The notes under the pieces: model-generated
Database searches by the model: none
Seen by the model: only the letters and a program-made list of their open reading frames with translations
Told to the model about the DNA's origin: nothing
Assembly (NCBI GenBank): GCA_001931905.2
Contig: MSJI02000669.1
Location: 1 to 55,965 of the forward strand
Direction: 5' to 3'
DNA: 55,965 bases
Origin: Cladosporium sp. IMV 00045
Lineage: Eukaryota > Ascomycota > Dothideomycetes > Cladosporiales > Cladosporiaceae
Program-made: the position numbers and the translations under genes
Shown: piece after piece, positions 32,401-41,721 of the stretch
How positions within the stretch are numbered: the first letter of the stretch is position 1
Layout: the number at the start of each line of letters is the position of its first letter

Positions 32401-33020
32401 CCGTCCTGAAGAGCGACGTCAACGCCCTCGTCGAGCTCAACATCAGCAAGAACCTCATCGGCTCCGCCATGGCCGGCAGCATCGGAGGTTTCAACGCCCA
32501 CGCCGCAAACATCGTCACCGCCATCTACCTCGCCACCGGCCAGGATCCCGCCCAGAACGTCGAGAGCTCCAACTGCATCACCGTCATGAGAAAGTAAGTA
32601 GCCACCATCCCCTCACTGCCCTGGAAATATTTCGAGCAAGTCAACTAACACATCCTTCCCAGTCTAAACGGCAACCTCCAAATCTCCGTCTCCATGCCCT
32701 CCATTGAAGTCGGCACCATCGGCGGCGGCACCATCCTCGAGCCCCAAGCAGCCATGCTCGAAATGCTCGGCGTCCGCGGCGCCCACCCCACGCACCCCGG
32801 CGCGAACTCGCAGCAACTCGCCAAGATCGTCGCCGCGGGCGTTCTTGCCGGTGAACTCTCCCTCTGCTCTGCGCTTGCTGCTGGTCACCTCGTGAAAGCG
32901 CATATGACGCATAATCGCTCGGCTGCGCCCAGTGCGGCGCCCAGTAGGGCGCAGAGTCCTGGTCCTGCTGGCAAGGGGAATGGGGCGAAGTTGGCGCCGT
33001 TGAGTGCGGCGAGGAAGTAG
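29490..33020 (+). CDS. hmg1: HMG-CoA reductase (class I, membrane-anchored)
   Basis: Two exons: 29490-32593 and 32663-33020, giving 1153 residues. The 69-bp intron (GTAAGT...CCCAG, branch ctaac) splits the Asn codon of VMRNLNGNLQ. The N-terminal half has several membrane spans and a sterol-sensing region ([38 protein letters not shown]). The catalytic domain has [17 protein letters not shown], catalytic Glu in [10 protein letters not shown] (about residue 809), [13 protein letters not shown], catalytic Lys in DKKPAAINW, Asp in GQDPAQN, GTIGGGT and catalytic His in LVKAHM. HNRS near the end conserves the Ser that AMPK phosphorylates in mammals. The enzyme makes mevalonate, the committed step to ergosterol and isoprenoids, in the ER. 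After HNRS the tail is Ala/Pro/Ser-rich. Confidence 0.97.
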
Positions 33021-34264
33021 AGTGGGCGTGGAAACGATTGAGGCCGACGATGCCTCGTTTGGTGAAGGCGTTATGCGGCGTTTTGAAGGGAGGAATGTGG
33101 GGTGGAGCGCGGTGTTTTGCGCCACTGCCAGCTTTTTTTGCTTGCTATTTGGGCAAGTCTAATCATACCATCCATCATCATCTTGCAAGAAAGGGAGGGG
33201 AAGGGGGAAAGGCGGGGATTCATTTCTGGCATGCATCATTCATGCATTTTCTGCTATCTTTTTGTTTATTACATCTTTTTTCATTTTATTTGAGAGCGAG
33301 CATCTATTCCCCCGGGATAGAGGAAAAGACTTTTGTATATACTTTTCCATCATCGCATTCATTAGTACCGTTTTGATTCAAAGAAAGGAGAGGAAGTTGA
33401 GCTATAACCTTGGAAGAGAGACGAGAGAGTCGATACCACAGAATGACTAGAATAACGAAAACAAAATAGAAAACCATTAAAAATGCCTTCTGCTACAAAG
33501 CTATCAAGGTGAGTGTCTTTCTCCATAAGTATATATATGCTCTACTCTCCTTCGCCTTCGCCTTCGCCTTGCCATTACTCTCTTAACTGATGATTCCTCA
33601 ACCAATGAACCGAGGAACTTCGTAGCTCCAAAAATTTCCCAGCCTCCCGTTCTCACGAATTTTAAGCTTTGTCGTAAGAAATTCGAACAAGCTCCACAAG
33701 GCCATGTGCCGGACAGGCGAGACGTGAGCTTATTTTACGGGACTTGAAGATCAATTCTGACTTTGATTGGCCACCGCAGCAATTCTCCTCGCCGTTATCC
33801 GTCATATCACGACTGAAGGGACTTTACCCTGGTTCTCGTTCTGGTTCGTCTTCCGAGGGCCATGTGGAAAAAGTACGTGCGACTGCTCAGGGCTGGCCGG
33901 GCTGTGAGGCACGAAATCTTTCTTTCTGCGTTCTCTTCCTGACGCGCGATGGTATACTGGAACTTGGAGAGGGACGCGTTTTGTTCGTTCTCTTGAACAT
34001 TTCGAAATACCGACTTGTTCACTCTTTCCTTTGCATCACGCAGAAGCGCGGAGAGATCTGCTATCTTTGCCCGCCTTCTATCTCTCCGGAAAGAAAGAAT
34101 TCCTGCTTATCTCTACCATAACTGGATGAGCTCGCCACTGCTCTAGAGTCGACCTCCGTCCTCCTCCCAATCAACTTCATAGCTTCCATCTCGCTCACCG
34201 TGGTCCTGGACAACCTTACCAAAATCCCCTCGAGTCGTTCCGAGCAGGAGCCAGCATAAGCGAG
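33021..34264. other. Intergenic, HMG-CoA reductase to permease
   Basis: About 1.2 kb. It holds the HMG-CoA reductase 3' region, AT-rich around 33,240-33,480, and four tandem CCTTCG units near 33,548-33,571. No gene is supported. Confidence 0.45.
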
Positions 34265-35988
34265 ATGAGCTACACCACCAACGACGACGATATTGAAAAA
34301 CAAGTGTCCGCGACAGACCGGCCTGCACACTCTCCCAGCAACAGCAATGGCTCGTCCAGCGAAGGAGACGCCGGCACGCACGCCGTCTCCGGCGCCCACC
34401 TCGCCACCGGCAACTCCCTCTCCGCCAAGTTGCTCCGTCTCGCTGGAAAGCTGGGCGTCGAGCAGCGCGGCATCGAGCGCGTGCCGGACGACGAGCGCAC
34501 CGACACTGGTTTCAAGGCGCTGCTGAACGTCTCCACCATGTGGCTGTCGGCCAACATGGTCGTGGCGGCTTTCGCGCTGGGTTTGCTGGCCAAGAGCGTT
34601 TTTGGCTTGGGAGTCGCGGATGCTATGCTGGTCATTCTGTTTTTCAATCTCATTGGGATTACGCCTGTTTGTGTCTTTTCTACTTTCGGACCGAGGTTTG
34701 GATTGTGAGTTTTGTGATTCTTGTTGGAGAGATGAATGTCTTTCTTGGAGAGCATGGAAGGCTGACAAGATGACAGACGACAGATGGTCCTCTCGCGCTT
34801 TTGGTTTGGCTGGTATGGCGTGAAGCTCAGTATGTCAGCCGAGCTTGCTTTTGCAAGAAGGAGAAAACTGACATGCGCTCCACAGTCGCCGTATTCAACG
34901 TGCTCGCTTGCCTGGGCTGGTCCTCGGTGAACGCCATCGTCGGCGCCCAATTAATCGAAACGGTCAACCCGAGCGTGCCCGGAGGTGCTGGCATAGCCAT
35001 CATCGCCGTCTGCACTTTCATCGTGTGCACCTTCGGCTACAAGATCGTGCACGCCTACGAGTTCGTCGCCTGGCTCCCGCCTTTCATCATCTTCCTCATC
35101 ATCCTCGGCGTCTTTGCCCACAGCGGCGACTTCGTCAACATCCCCTGGGAAACCGGCACGGCCGAGATGGGCTCTGTCCTCTCCTACGGCTCTGTCATCT
35201 ACGGCTTCGCGACGGGCTGGACCTCGTACGCAGCCGACTACACCGTCTACCAGCCCGCCACCCAGTCGCGGCGTAAAGTCTTCCTCTGGACCTGGCTGGG
35301 CCTGATCATCCCCTTGCTCTTCACCCAATTCCTCGCCGTGGCAATCATGTCCGCCACGTCCCTCAACGCCGGCTCCAACATCTACCAAGCCGGCTACGAC
35401 GCCACGGGCACGGGCGGCCTCATCGGCGCCGTCCTGCACAACCTGGGCACCTTCGGCAAATTCTGCATGGTCATCCTCGCCCTCAGCATCATCGCCAACA
35501 ACTGCCCCAACATATACTCCGTCGGCCTGACCGCGCAGGTCCTCGCCCGCCGCACCGCCAAAATCCCCCGCTTCGTCTGGACCGCCATCGGCACCGGCAT
35601 CTACATCGCAATCGCCATCCCGGGATACTCCCACTTCGAGCAGATCCTGCACAATTTCATGAACTTCATCGGCTACTGGCTCGCCATTTACGAGGGCGTC
35701 TCTTTCGCCGATCACTTCGTTTTCAAGCGCGGTATGAGCGCTTACAAACCGCAGGATTACGATTGTCCTGAGAAATTGCCACCGGGTATTGCTGCTGTGG
35801 CGGCTTTCTGCTGCGGTGTTGCGGGTATGGTTACGGGAATGTCGCAGGAGTGGTATGTGGGTCCTGTGGCTTTGCATGCTGGCTCTGGTCCCACGGGGGG
35901 TGATGTTGGTTTCGAGCAGGGGTTTGCGTTCGCTTTTGTGGCGTATTGCGCTTTGAGACCGCTGGAGAGGAAGTACTTTGGTCGGTAA
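34265..35988 (+). CDS. fcyB: NCS1 purine-cytosine permease
   Basis: Three exons: 34265-34704, 34777-34829 and 34886-35988, giving 531 residues. Introns are 72 bp (GTGAGT...ACAG) and 56 bp (GTATGT...ACAG). Exon 2 is a 53-nt microexon encoding LRQMVLSRFWFGWYGVKL, needed to join the hydrophobic halves. The acidic cytosolic N-terminus leads to IERVPDDERTDTGF and about twelve membrane spans, with family motifs STMWLSANMVV, GWSSVNAIVGAQL, TGWTSYAADYTVYQP and IANNCPNIYSVGLTAQVL. NCS1 proteins of the Fcy2/FcyB group import adenine, guanine, hypoxanthine and cytosine with protons across the plasma membrane. Substrate range cannot be read from sequence alone. Confidence 0.92.
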
Positions 35989-36239
35989 GAATGACTGGTG
36001 AGATGGCGTGCTTGTTGCGGAGAGGAGAGAGGGAGGGGATCATCTGGTCGGTTTTATGCGCTTTGTGATATACTCTGACGAGATATGTGTGATGTCTACC
36101 TTCTCTTGATCGTTTCTCCATTCCACCGATCCGATTTCAGCTCTTGCTCACGACGAGCTGGCAACCCTTGAGTATGTACTGTCGTCTCAGATGACTCTCC
36201 TCCCTTCCTCCTGCCCTGCTACAATTTCAACTCCCATCA

Positions 36240-37030
36240 GATCCGCAAGACAACGAGCCACAAGTCCAGACCGCCGATGCAGCCGACGACGACTTCTACA
36301 CTCCTCTCAAGAACATGGCACAGCTTGAACTGGCCCTCCGGACTTGTGGCTCATCGCCACCGCCATCGCCATCGTAGTTCAAGGTAGGAGGGAATTGACC
36401 GGGAGGCTGGTCGTGAGCGGGATTGTTGCCAGGCGCTCCACGAGCAAGTTGGTCTGAGACGCACCAGAGTACTGCTGCTGGTTGTTGTGACCACCACGAC
36501 CTTGCCACGGCCTATCGCCTCTGCCGCGACCACCGTCCCCACGTCCACGGCCGCGAGCGCGACCTCCTTCTCCCATGTTTCCGCGACCGTCGCTTGGGCC
36601 GCCCGTCTGCTGGAGCTGCGCCATGTTGTCAGGACGCTTCAAGGGAGTGTAGAAGTCGTCATTAGAATCGGCGGTTTTGATTCGCGGCTTATCACCATCG
36701 CCGTCATCGTCGCAGTCCAAGGTAGAGGGGAAGTGTCCGGAAGGCTGATCGTGAGCGGGATTGTTCCCAGGCGCCCCACGAGCGTAGATCGTGGAGGCCG
36801 AAGGACGATATGGACTTCTCTGACGACGAGAAAGAGGCGGAGTTCAAGCGCAAAAACACGGAGAGCAAGAAGGCGGAACGTGAAAGCAAGAAGGCGCTGC
36901 GGCTCACAGAGCACCGCACCTCAGAGCACCACGTCCAGCCTTCTTGATTTTCTTGTTTTTACGTTTGAACTCCGCTTCCTTCTCGTCGTCTGGGAATTCC
37001 ATACCGTCCTGCAACCTCCAAGATCTCCAC
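36240..37030. pseudogene. Rearranged, inverted gene fragments
   Basis: At least two fragments appear twice in opposite orientation. One encodes QTADAADDDFYTPLK and NMAQL on + at about 36,250-36,338, and KTADSNDDFYTPLK and NMAQLQQ on - at about 36,700-36,612. The other encodes DDMDFSDDEKEAEFKRKN on + (36783-36882), and DGMEFPDDEKEAEFKRKN on - (37030-36930), about three quarters identical over 100 bp. In addition, 36,378-36,445 is directly repeated at 36,720-36,785. Between them the minus strand encodes an RGG-type stretch (GRARGRGRGDGGRGRG). No continuous gene can be assembled, so I read this as debris of a duplicated gene whose identity I do not recognise. Confidence 0.55.
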
Positions 37031-38164
37031 CCGCGCAGGACACCCTTTGCTCACAAGGAGCTAGTCCCGTGGATTTTTTCCTGTCCGGAATGGTAATGAG
37101 AGCGCTTGTGTCCGTGAAGCGACAGGCTGCAGGACGTTGCGACCAGGCGGACGAGCACAGCGCACAAGGCGTGGCTCGAGGACAGGCGCATGGGATTGGA
37201 CGTGGGATTGTCAGAGTTTGTTGTTGTGTTTGCTAGAGGATGAGATTATAGGTTGTCTGAGGTGGAAGGATGATGTGGAGGAGTCGTGGTACTTTGCGCG
37301 ATCAAAGCCGAGAGAGTGTGGTGTGGTCGCAGAAGACCAGTGACCACCAACCCAAGCACACGCTGATGAGGCGCTTGGACTGCTACACGCAGTAGAATCT
37401 TCTTCTGCGCGCGAAAGGTGCTGGCGAAAGAAAAGAGAATGCTGGCGGATCTTCAAAAATGTTGGCTTCGTTCTTCGATGTTCGCGCGTGTAGAGACCTT
37501 TTGGCCGGAAGCTGAGGTAGATACAAGCGTGATTGTGGCGTGACTGTACCTTTCTTTCTACAAGAATCGAAAAGATCCGCATGCGAAGTTGTACTCGCAA
37601 GCGAGAACAACCAAGTGAAGAAACGGCGCGTCGAAGGCGAGCGAGAGACCGCCCGCCACGACACGAAGGAGGACAGAAGGACGCTGAGGTTTTCTTGTTG
37701 ATCTCGCGGACGGCAGAGTGCTGTCCAGCGGATCGAACCGATACGTCTTCGAGGATGTGTAGGATGGCGGAAGAAGGCCGATAGTCCTTGACTTGCTGTT
37801 GTTTGTTGTCGAATTGGTGCGGAAAGTAGGCGTCGAAGTCTGGAGATTCGCTCGCTGGTCTCAGCAAATCTTCCAATGGTGTTTGAAGGTTGCATGGGTA
37901 ACCGGTATGGTTGTTTTCTTCGTGCCAATGTTGCTCGTATCTTCAGGAGACTTGATAGAAGCATCAGTGAGGTCTTGTTCTGCCTTAGAGTCGTGTGGTT
38001 CCGTCGACTGGGTCGCGACTGCCTAGTTAGTTTCAATCGCATTCACATGTCTTCCCCGTTTGCACAATAGGCATCGAATAAGCGGGAGGCCGGGGCTTGG
38101 CACATGTCGTTAGATGTAGTGATGTGAAATCGAAGCTCGCGACCGATGCCTGACCTCCTCAGCG
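37031..38164. other. No resolved gene; protein-like frames on the minus strand
   Basis: On the minus strand, about 38,030-37,640 shows two partly overlapping frames with natural-looking composition (one with HDSKAEQDLTDASIKSPEDT, the other with EDLLRPASESPDFDAYFP), but no ATG, splice path or similarity joins them. This could be part of a broken or multi-exon gene. Confidence 0.3.
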
Positions 38165-38558
38165 ACCACACACATTTCCGTACGTATATCGATCCCAATG
38201 GGTATAGCGACGACCCATACTAACGAAAGCAGTCTCGCAGCAGCAACAGCGACAACAGCAACAGCAACCACATTTTTCGTATGTAGTATCGACTCCACTG
38301 GTCATATCGGCGACTTGTACTAACGGAAGTAAACTCGCAGCACACCAGCAGCAGCAGCAACAGCAACAACAGCAACCTGTAAGTCCACCCAACCTGCCTC
38401 ACTTTCTCCTGACCGAGAGCATCAAGCTAATCTCGCCAACACCGGCAGCAGCACCAGCAACAACAGCAGCAACAACAACAGCAAGATGTAAGTCCTCCCG
38501 ACCCACCTCACTTTCTCCCGCTGAAGAGCATCAAGCTAATTTCTATGCTCGACGATAG
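38165..38558 (+). repeat. PolyQ microexons separated by duplicated introns
   Basis: Four intron-like segments come in two related pairs. The pair 38180-38240 and 38279-38340 shares ATATCG..., TACTAAC and CTCGCAG. The pair 38379-38448 and 38488-38558 shares GTAAGTCC, CCTCACTTTCTCC and GAGCATCAAGCTAAT, about 80 percent identical over 53 nt. They flank CAG/CAA-rich microexons of 38-39 nt (38241-38278, 38341-38378, 38449-38487). This looks like tandem duplication of exon-intron units upstream of the unknown ORF that follows. Confidence 0.6.
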
Positions 38559-38696
38559 GGGCCCGGCAAAGAAGAAGTTCCCCCTGATGAACTTGGAATA
38601 CAGTCGTAAAGACGCGCTCGAATGGTTCGATCACGAACTAACCGAGCGGCTCGCCGGTAGCACCCAAGAAGTTCCTTGGGGCCAGGATGCCTGGAG

Positions 38697-39422
38697 ATGC
38701 GTCCGCGAATCTCCGAACGCATCAACGACGCGGACGACGATATAAGTCGTTTCGCGGTCGAATGCATGATGGAGATTGGGCGCGTCTGCCTCCACGTCTA
38801 CGCGCGGATCGTCGACGACAGCACATGTCGGAGGTCGCTCAACAACCTCCACAACGACGGCGGCGCGGCGTTGGACCGCGACTGGATGGCCAAGCGAGGA
38901 CTGGGGATCCTCGAGGACCTCTCACTGCGCCTTCTGGAGAAAGAGAAGGCGAGCCTCCAAGAGATCAGAGGCGCTGTCAGTTCGTGGGTCACCATGTACT
39001 GTCTGAAGCGGGAGTCTCTGGTGCGTGGCGTTGGCCATAGGCTTGACGCCGCTGAACGCGCCAGAAACCAAGCCGAAGCAGGAATATGGTGTCTCAGAGC
39101 AAAGGATTTCTTGCTCGTCGTGTGGCAACGCTGCAGCAATGGGCGTGGAGACTTGCGTCGCCAATGGGTAACACCTGAGGACGACGTTTTGTTCCGCGTC
39201 CAGTTGTCGGCCGAACGGGACCTCGATCTTCGCGGCAGGTGGCGCGCTCTGTTCGATGACAGAGGCAGTGAGGCAGCGTTCCGGGATCTGGTGATGATCG
39301 CCGTGGCAGGGTTCGCTGGTCCGAACAGCGACTCCGGGTTGGACTTCGTCCGCCTGGCTCAAAGGCACAAGGATTGGGAGAGATCGCTCATGGCCATGGC
39401 TTTGAGAAGATCTCGAACATGA
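38697..39422 (+). CDS. Unknown protein, probable 3' part of a frameshifted multi-exon gene
   Basis: The ORF from ATG 38697 encodes 241 residues rich in Arg, Leu and Glu, mostly helical (ISRFAVECMMEIGRVCLHVYAR, ERARNQAEAGIWCLRAKDFLLVVWQR, GLDFVRLAQRHKDWERSLMAMAL). Just upstream, 38560-38690 in another frame encodes equally protein-like sequence (KKKFPLMNLEYSRKDALEWF, DHELTERLAGSTQ) directly after the acceptor at 38558. A shift of one base near 38690 would join them, and no intron of normal size fits. So the gene is either broken, carries a sequence error, or truly starts at 38697. I do not recognise a domain. Confidence 0.45.
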   Translation: MRPRISERINDADDDISRFAVECMMEIGRVCLHVYARIVDDSTCRRSLNNLHNDGGAALDRDWMAKRGLGILEDLSLRLLEKEKASLQEIRGAVSSWVTMYCLKRESLVRGVGHRLDAAERARNQAEAGIWCLRAKDFLLVVWQRCSNGRGDLRRQWVTPEDDVLFRVQLSAERDLDLRGRWRALFDDRGSEAAFRDLVMIAVAGFAGPNSDSGLDFVRLAQRHKDWERSLMAMALRRSRT

Positions 39423-39997
39423 ATTGTTGCCGACGCTGGTATGTTGACTCGTTTCTTTTTGTTCCCCCTTGCACCATCCTCTGCTTTCGATTCTCCTATC
39501 CTCTGCTTTGGACAACATCGGCGGCTAGATGCTCCTGGACACGTCGATCTCGACAACGGAACGCGCTCTCCTCTGCAAGACCTTTCTCGCCGGCTTCATA
39601 TCTTTTGCTTCGGCGAATTTGGCGGCTGAGCAGTCCTGGTTACCGTGAGCTCGACAGGGGGATGCGCTCCTTTCCCTTCCAACAATCTTCTCATCGACTT
39701 TCTGGTCCTCTGCTGGCGAGAACGATTCTGTTTCAACAATCCTGAATACTGCGAGATCGACCATGATCGTTTGAGCAACCGGACCAAAGATCGAAAAGGC
39801 CTGGCATATGCTCGTGTGTCCGCGCTTTTCGAATGGCAATTAGTCCTGGAAACCTTGTCAGCTCGCATCGACGCGGTCAAAAGGCGATCGAACGCTGTCA
39901 CTCATCGAAGTCCCTACGACATATACCGAAGCAGGGCAGGGGATAGGAGAAAACTCATTTCATTCATACATCGTTAAACCACACCCTTGCCCTTCCC
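39423..39997. other. Intergenic, convergent 3' ends
   Basis: 575 bp between the unknown ORF (+) and the ING gene (-). No gene or repeat is supported. Confidence 0.4.
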
Positions 39998-41298
39998 CTA
40001 TTTACTCACAGCCAAGTCCCCCTTTGGCAACTTCCTACACTCCGGGCACAGCCACTCCCCAGCAGGCTCGCTCTTGAGCCCCACACAGCTCCAGTGGAAC
40101 CACTGATACTTGCAATTATCGTTATCGCAACCAACCATATCTCCGAAAGAAACTTTCTGACAAAAGCAATACAGTGTCGTGTCCTCGCCCTCGTCCAGAT
40201 CATCATCACCCTCGACATCGGAGCCCCGATCAGCAGCACCATCGGCTTGCGTGCGTGCGAGAGAAGAAGGAGTGGGAGAAGCAGAGCCGTCCTCACTGTC
40301 GGTTGCGGAGGCGTTCGTGCTTGGTGTGCCGTCCCGACCAGCACGAGCAAGTTGGCGTCGTCGGTCACCCTTGGTTGGTTTGCTGCCCGCACGATCAGAG
40401 CGTTTCCCGGTTCTGTCCCGTTTGGAGTTGGGCACAGGCTTGCGACTGGATGCACCACCACCTGGGGCCTTTTTGGTGGCGGCAGGAGGACGACTTGGCT
40501 GCTGGGAACCCGCCCGCGACGAACTAGCTGCTGGCCCAGGGGTTGTGGCCTTGGGTGTGGAACCACCACCAGTCGGCGGCTTGAGACTGCTCTTCGGCAA
40601 GGAGATTTCGTTGGGACGACGTCGTTTGTTGGCCTCGCTGCTGCCTTCCCGCACCGACCGCGGCGCGCTCACTGGAGTTTGAGACCCGCCGACACGAGCA
40701 CCAGCAGAAGACTGGGCCATACGCAACTGAGCAGCATTGGCGATATTTGCCGCACCACCAACAGAACCGATGTTGCCGGAAATGTTTTGGAGGACACCAC
40801 CAGCCACAGGAGTCGACACGCCGGTGGCACTACCAGACAGCATGCTCGGACCATCCCAGTCGGCAGGGAACTCTTCGCGGACAGTGAGATGACGAAGACC
40901 AACATCAAGGCGCTTGATCTGCCGCTGGAGCACAATCAAGGCCTTCTCACTCAGCCCGCACTTCTCTGCCTGCAAGATCTCGCATTTATCGAAGCAGTCG
41001 TTGATGGTCTTGGTGAAGGCTTCCTCCTTGGGGTTCTGCACATGGCCGCCGTTCAAACGCACCCATTTCTGGAGAGCCATGTCGCGCTTGTTGATTTCGT
41101 CTTTGTAAGCCAGAATTTGCTGGTCTTTGGCCTGGATCTCCTCGAGCAAGTGAGTGACTTCAGCCGGGGTATTCGCCACTGGACCGAAAATCAGCATCGC
41201 ACGCCCTCGAAAGCGACTTGAAAATGACAAGAGATCTCACCATCATGCATAAACTGCTCCAGCACCGACGCAGCATCCTCTGGCATGTGAAGACTCAT
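39998..41298 (-). CDS. yng2: ING-family PHD finger protein (Yng2/NuA4 type)
   Basis: Two exons on the minus strand: 41298-41241 and 41178-39998, giving 412 residues. The 62-bp intron (GTGAGA...CCAG) follows a 19-codon first exon MSLHMPEDAASVLEQFMHD and restores DVANTPAEVTHLLEEI. The N-terminal ING helical domain runs to about residue 120 (LHMPEDAASVLEQF, DINKRD-like, CEILQAEKCGLSEKALIVL). A long Ser/Pro/Lys-rich linker has KRRRP and KRDRTGKRSDR basic clusters. The C-terminal C4HC3 PHD finger is YCFCQKVSFGDMVGCDNDNC, FHWSCVGL and WLCPEC. Family knowledge: ING PHD fingers read H3K4me3, and Yng2 is a subunit of the NuA4 acetyltransferase in the nucleus. Assignment to Yng2 rather than Pho23 is probable, not certain. 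Confidence 0.88.
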
Positions 41299-41721
41299 GG
41301 TGATAGAGACCCGCGGGCGAAGAGTTGTTGGCAGCACCAGCCAGGGGTGAAGGGGCGCGCAGATACCGATATCACCCGATGAATACGATTCGGAGCGGCT
41401 CAAGGGTGATACTGGGACTTTGATGAGACGGGAGGTGATGATATGCGCAAGATGGTGGCCAGACTGAGTGAGGGAAAGTTGAAGATGTTGGAGATGGAGC
41501 GCAGTCACGCTAAGGCTCTCCCCGCAACGGCTCCTCCCTCCCGCCCGCAGCAGGCGCGCATCTCGGCTCCAGATACGAACGATGGAGGAACGATGGCGCA
41601 TATCGCATCGAAAGCCAGCGACACCCACTCTCTTCCAGGCGCAAAAGGTCGCATACCACCAACACATCATCATCAAACATACCACTACCGCCATCGCGAA
41701 TAGCATGTGACTATCGACTAC
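41299..41721. promoter_or_regulatory. Divergent promoter of the ING protein and Hos2
   Basis: 423 bp separate the two start codons. Sixteen bases before the HDAC start codon is ATGTGA (41705-41710), a start codon followed at once by a stop; if transcribed it is a minimal start-stop uORF. No other gene is present. Confidence 0.55.

Noticed and set aside
31221..32501. 426-codon minus-strand frame opposite HMG-CoA reductase
   Set aside because: It mirrors the strongly biased codon use of the reductase gene and has acidic low-complexity composition without similarity.
34951..35877. 308-codon minus-strand frame opposite the permease
   Set aside because: It is a shadow frame, rich in Asp/Glu/Val/Gly, typical of the antisense of GC-rich membrane-protein codons.
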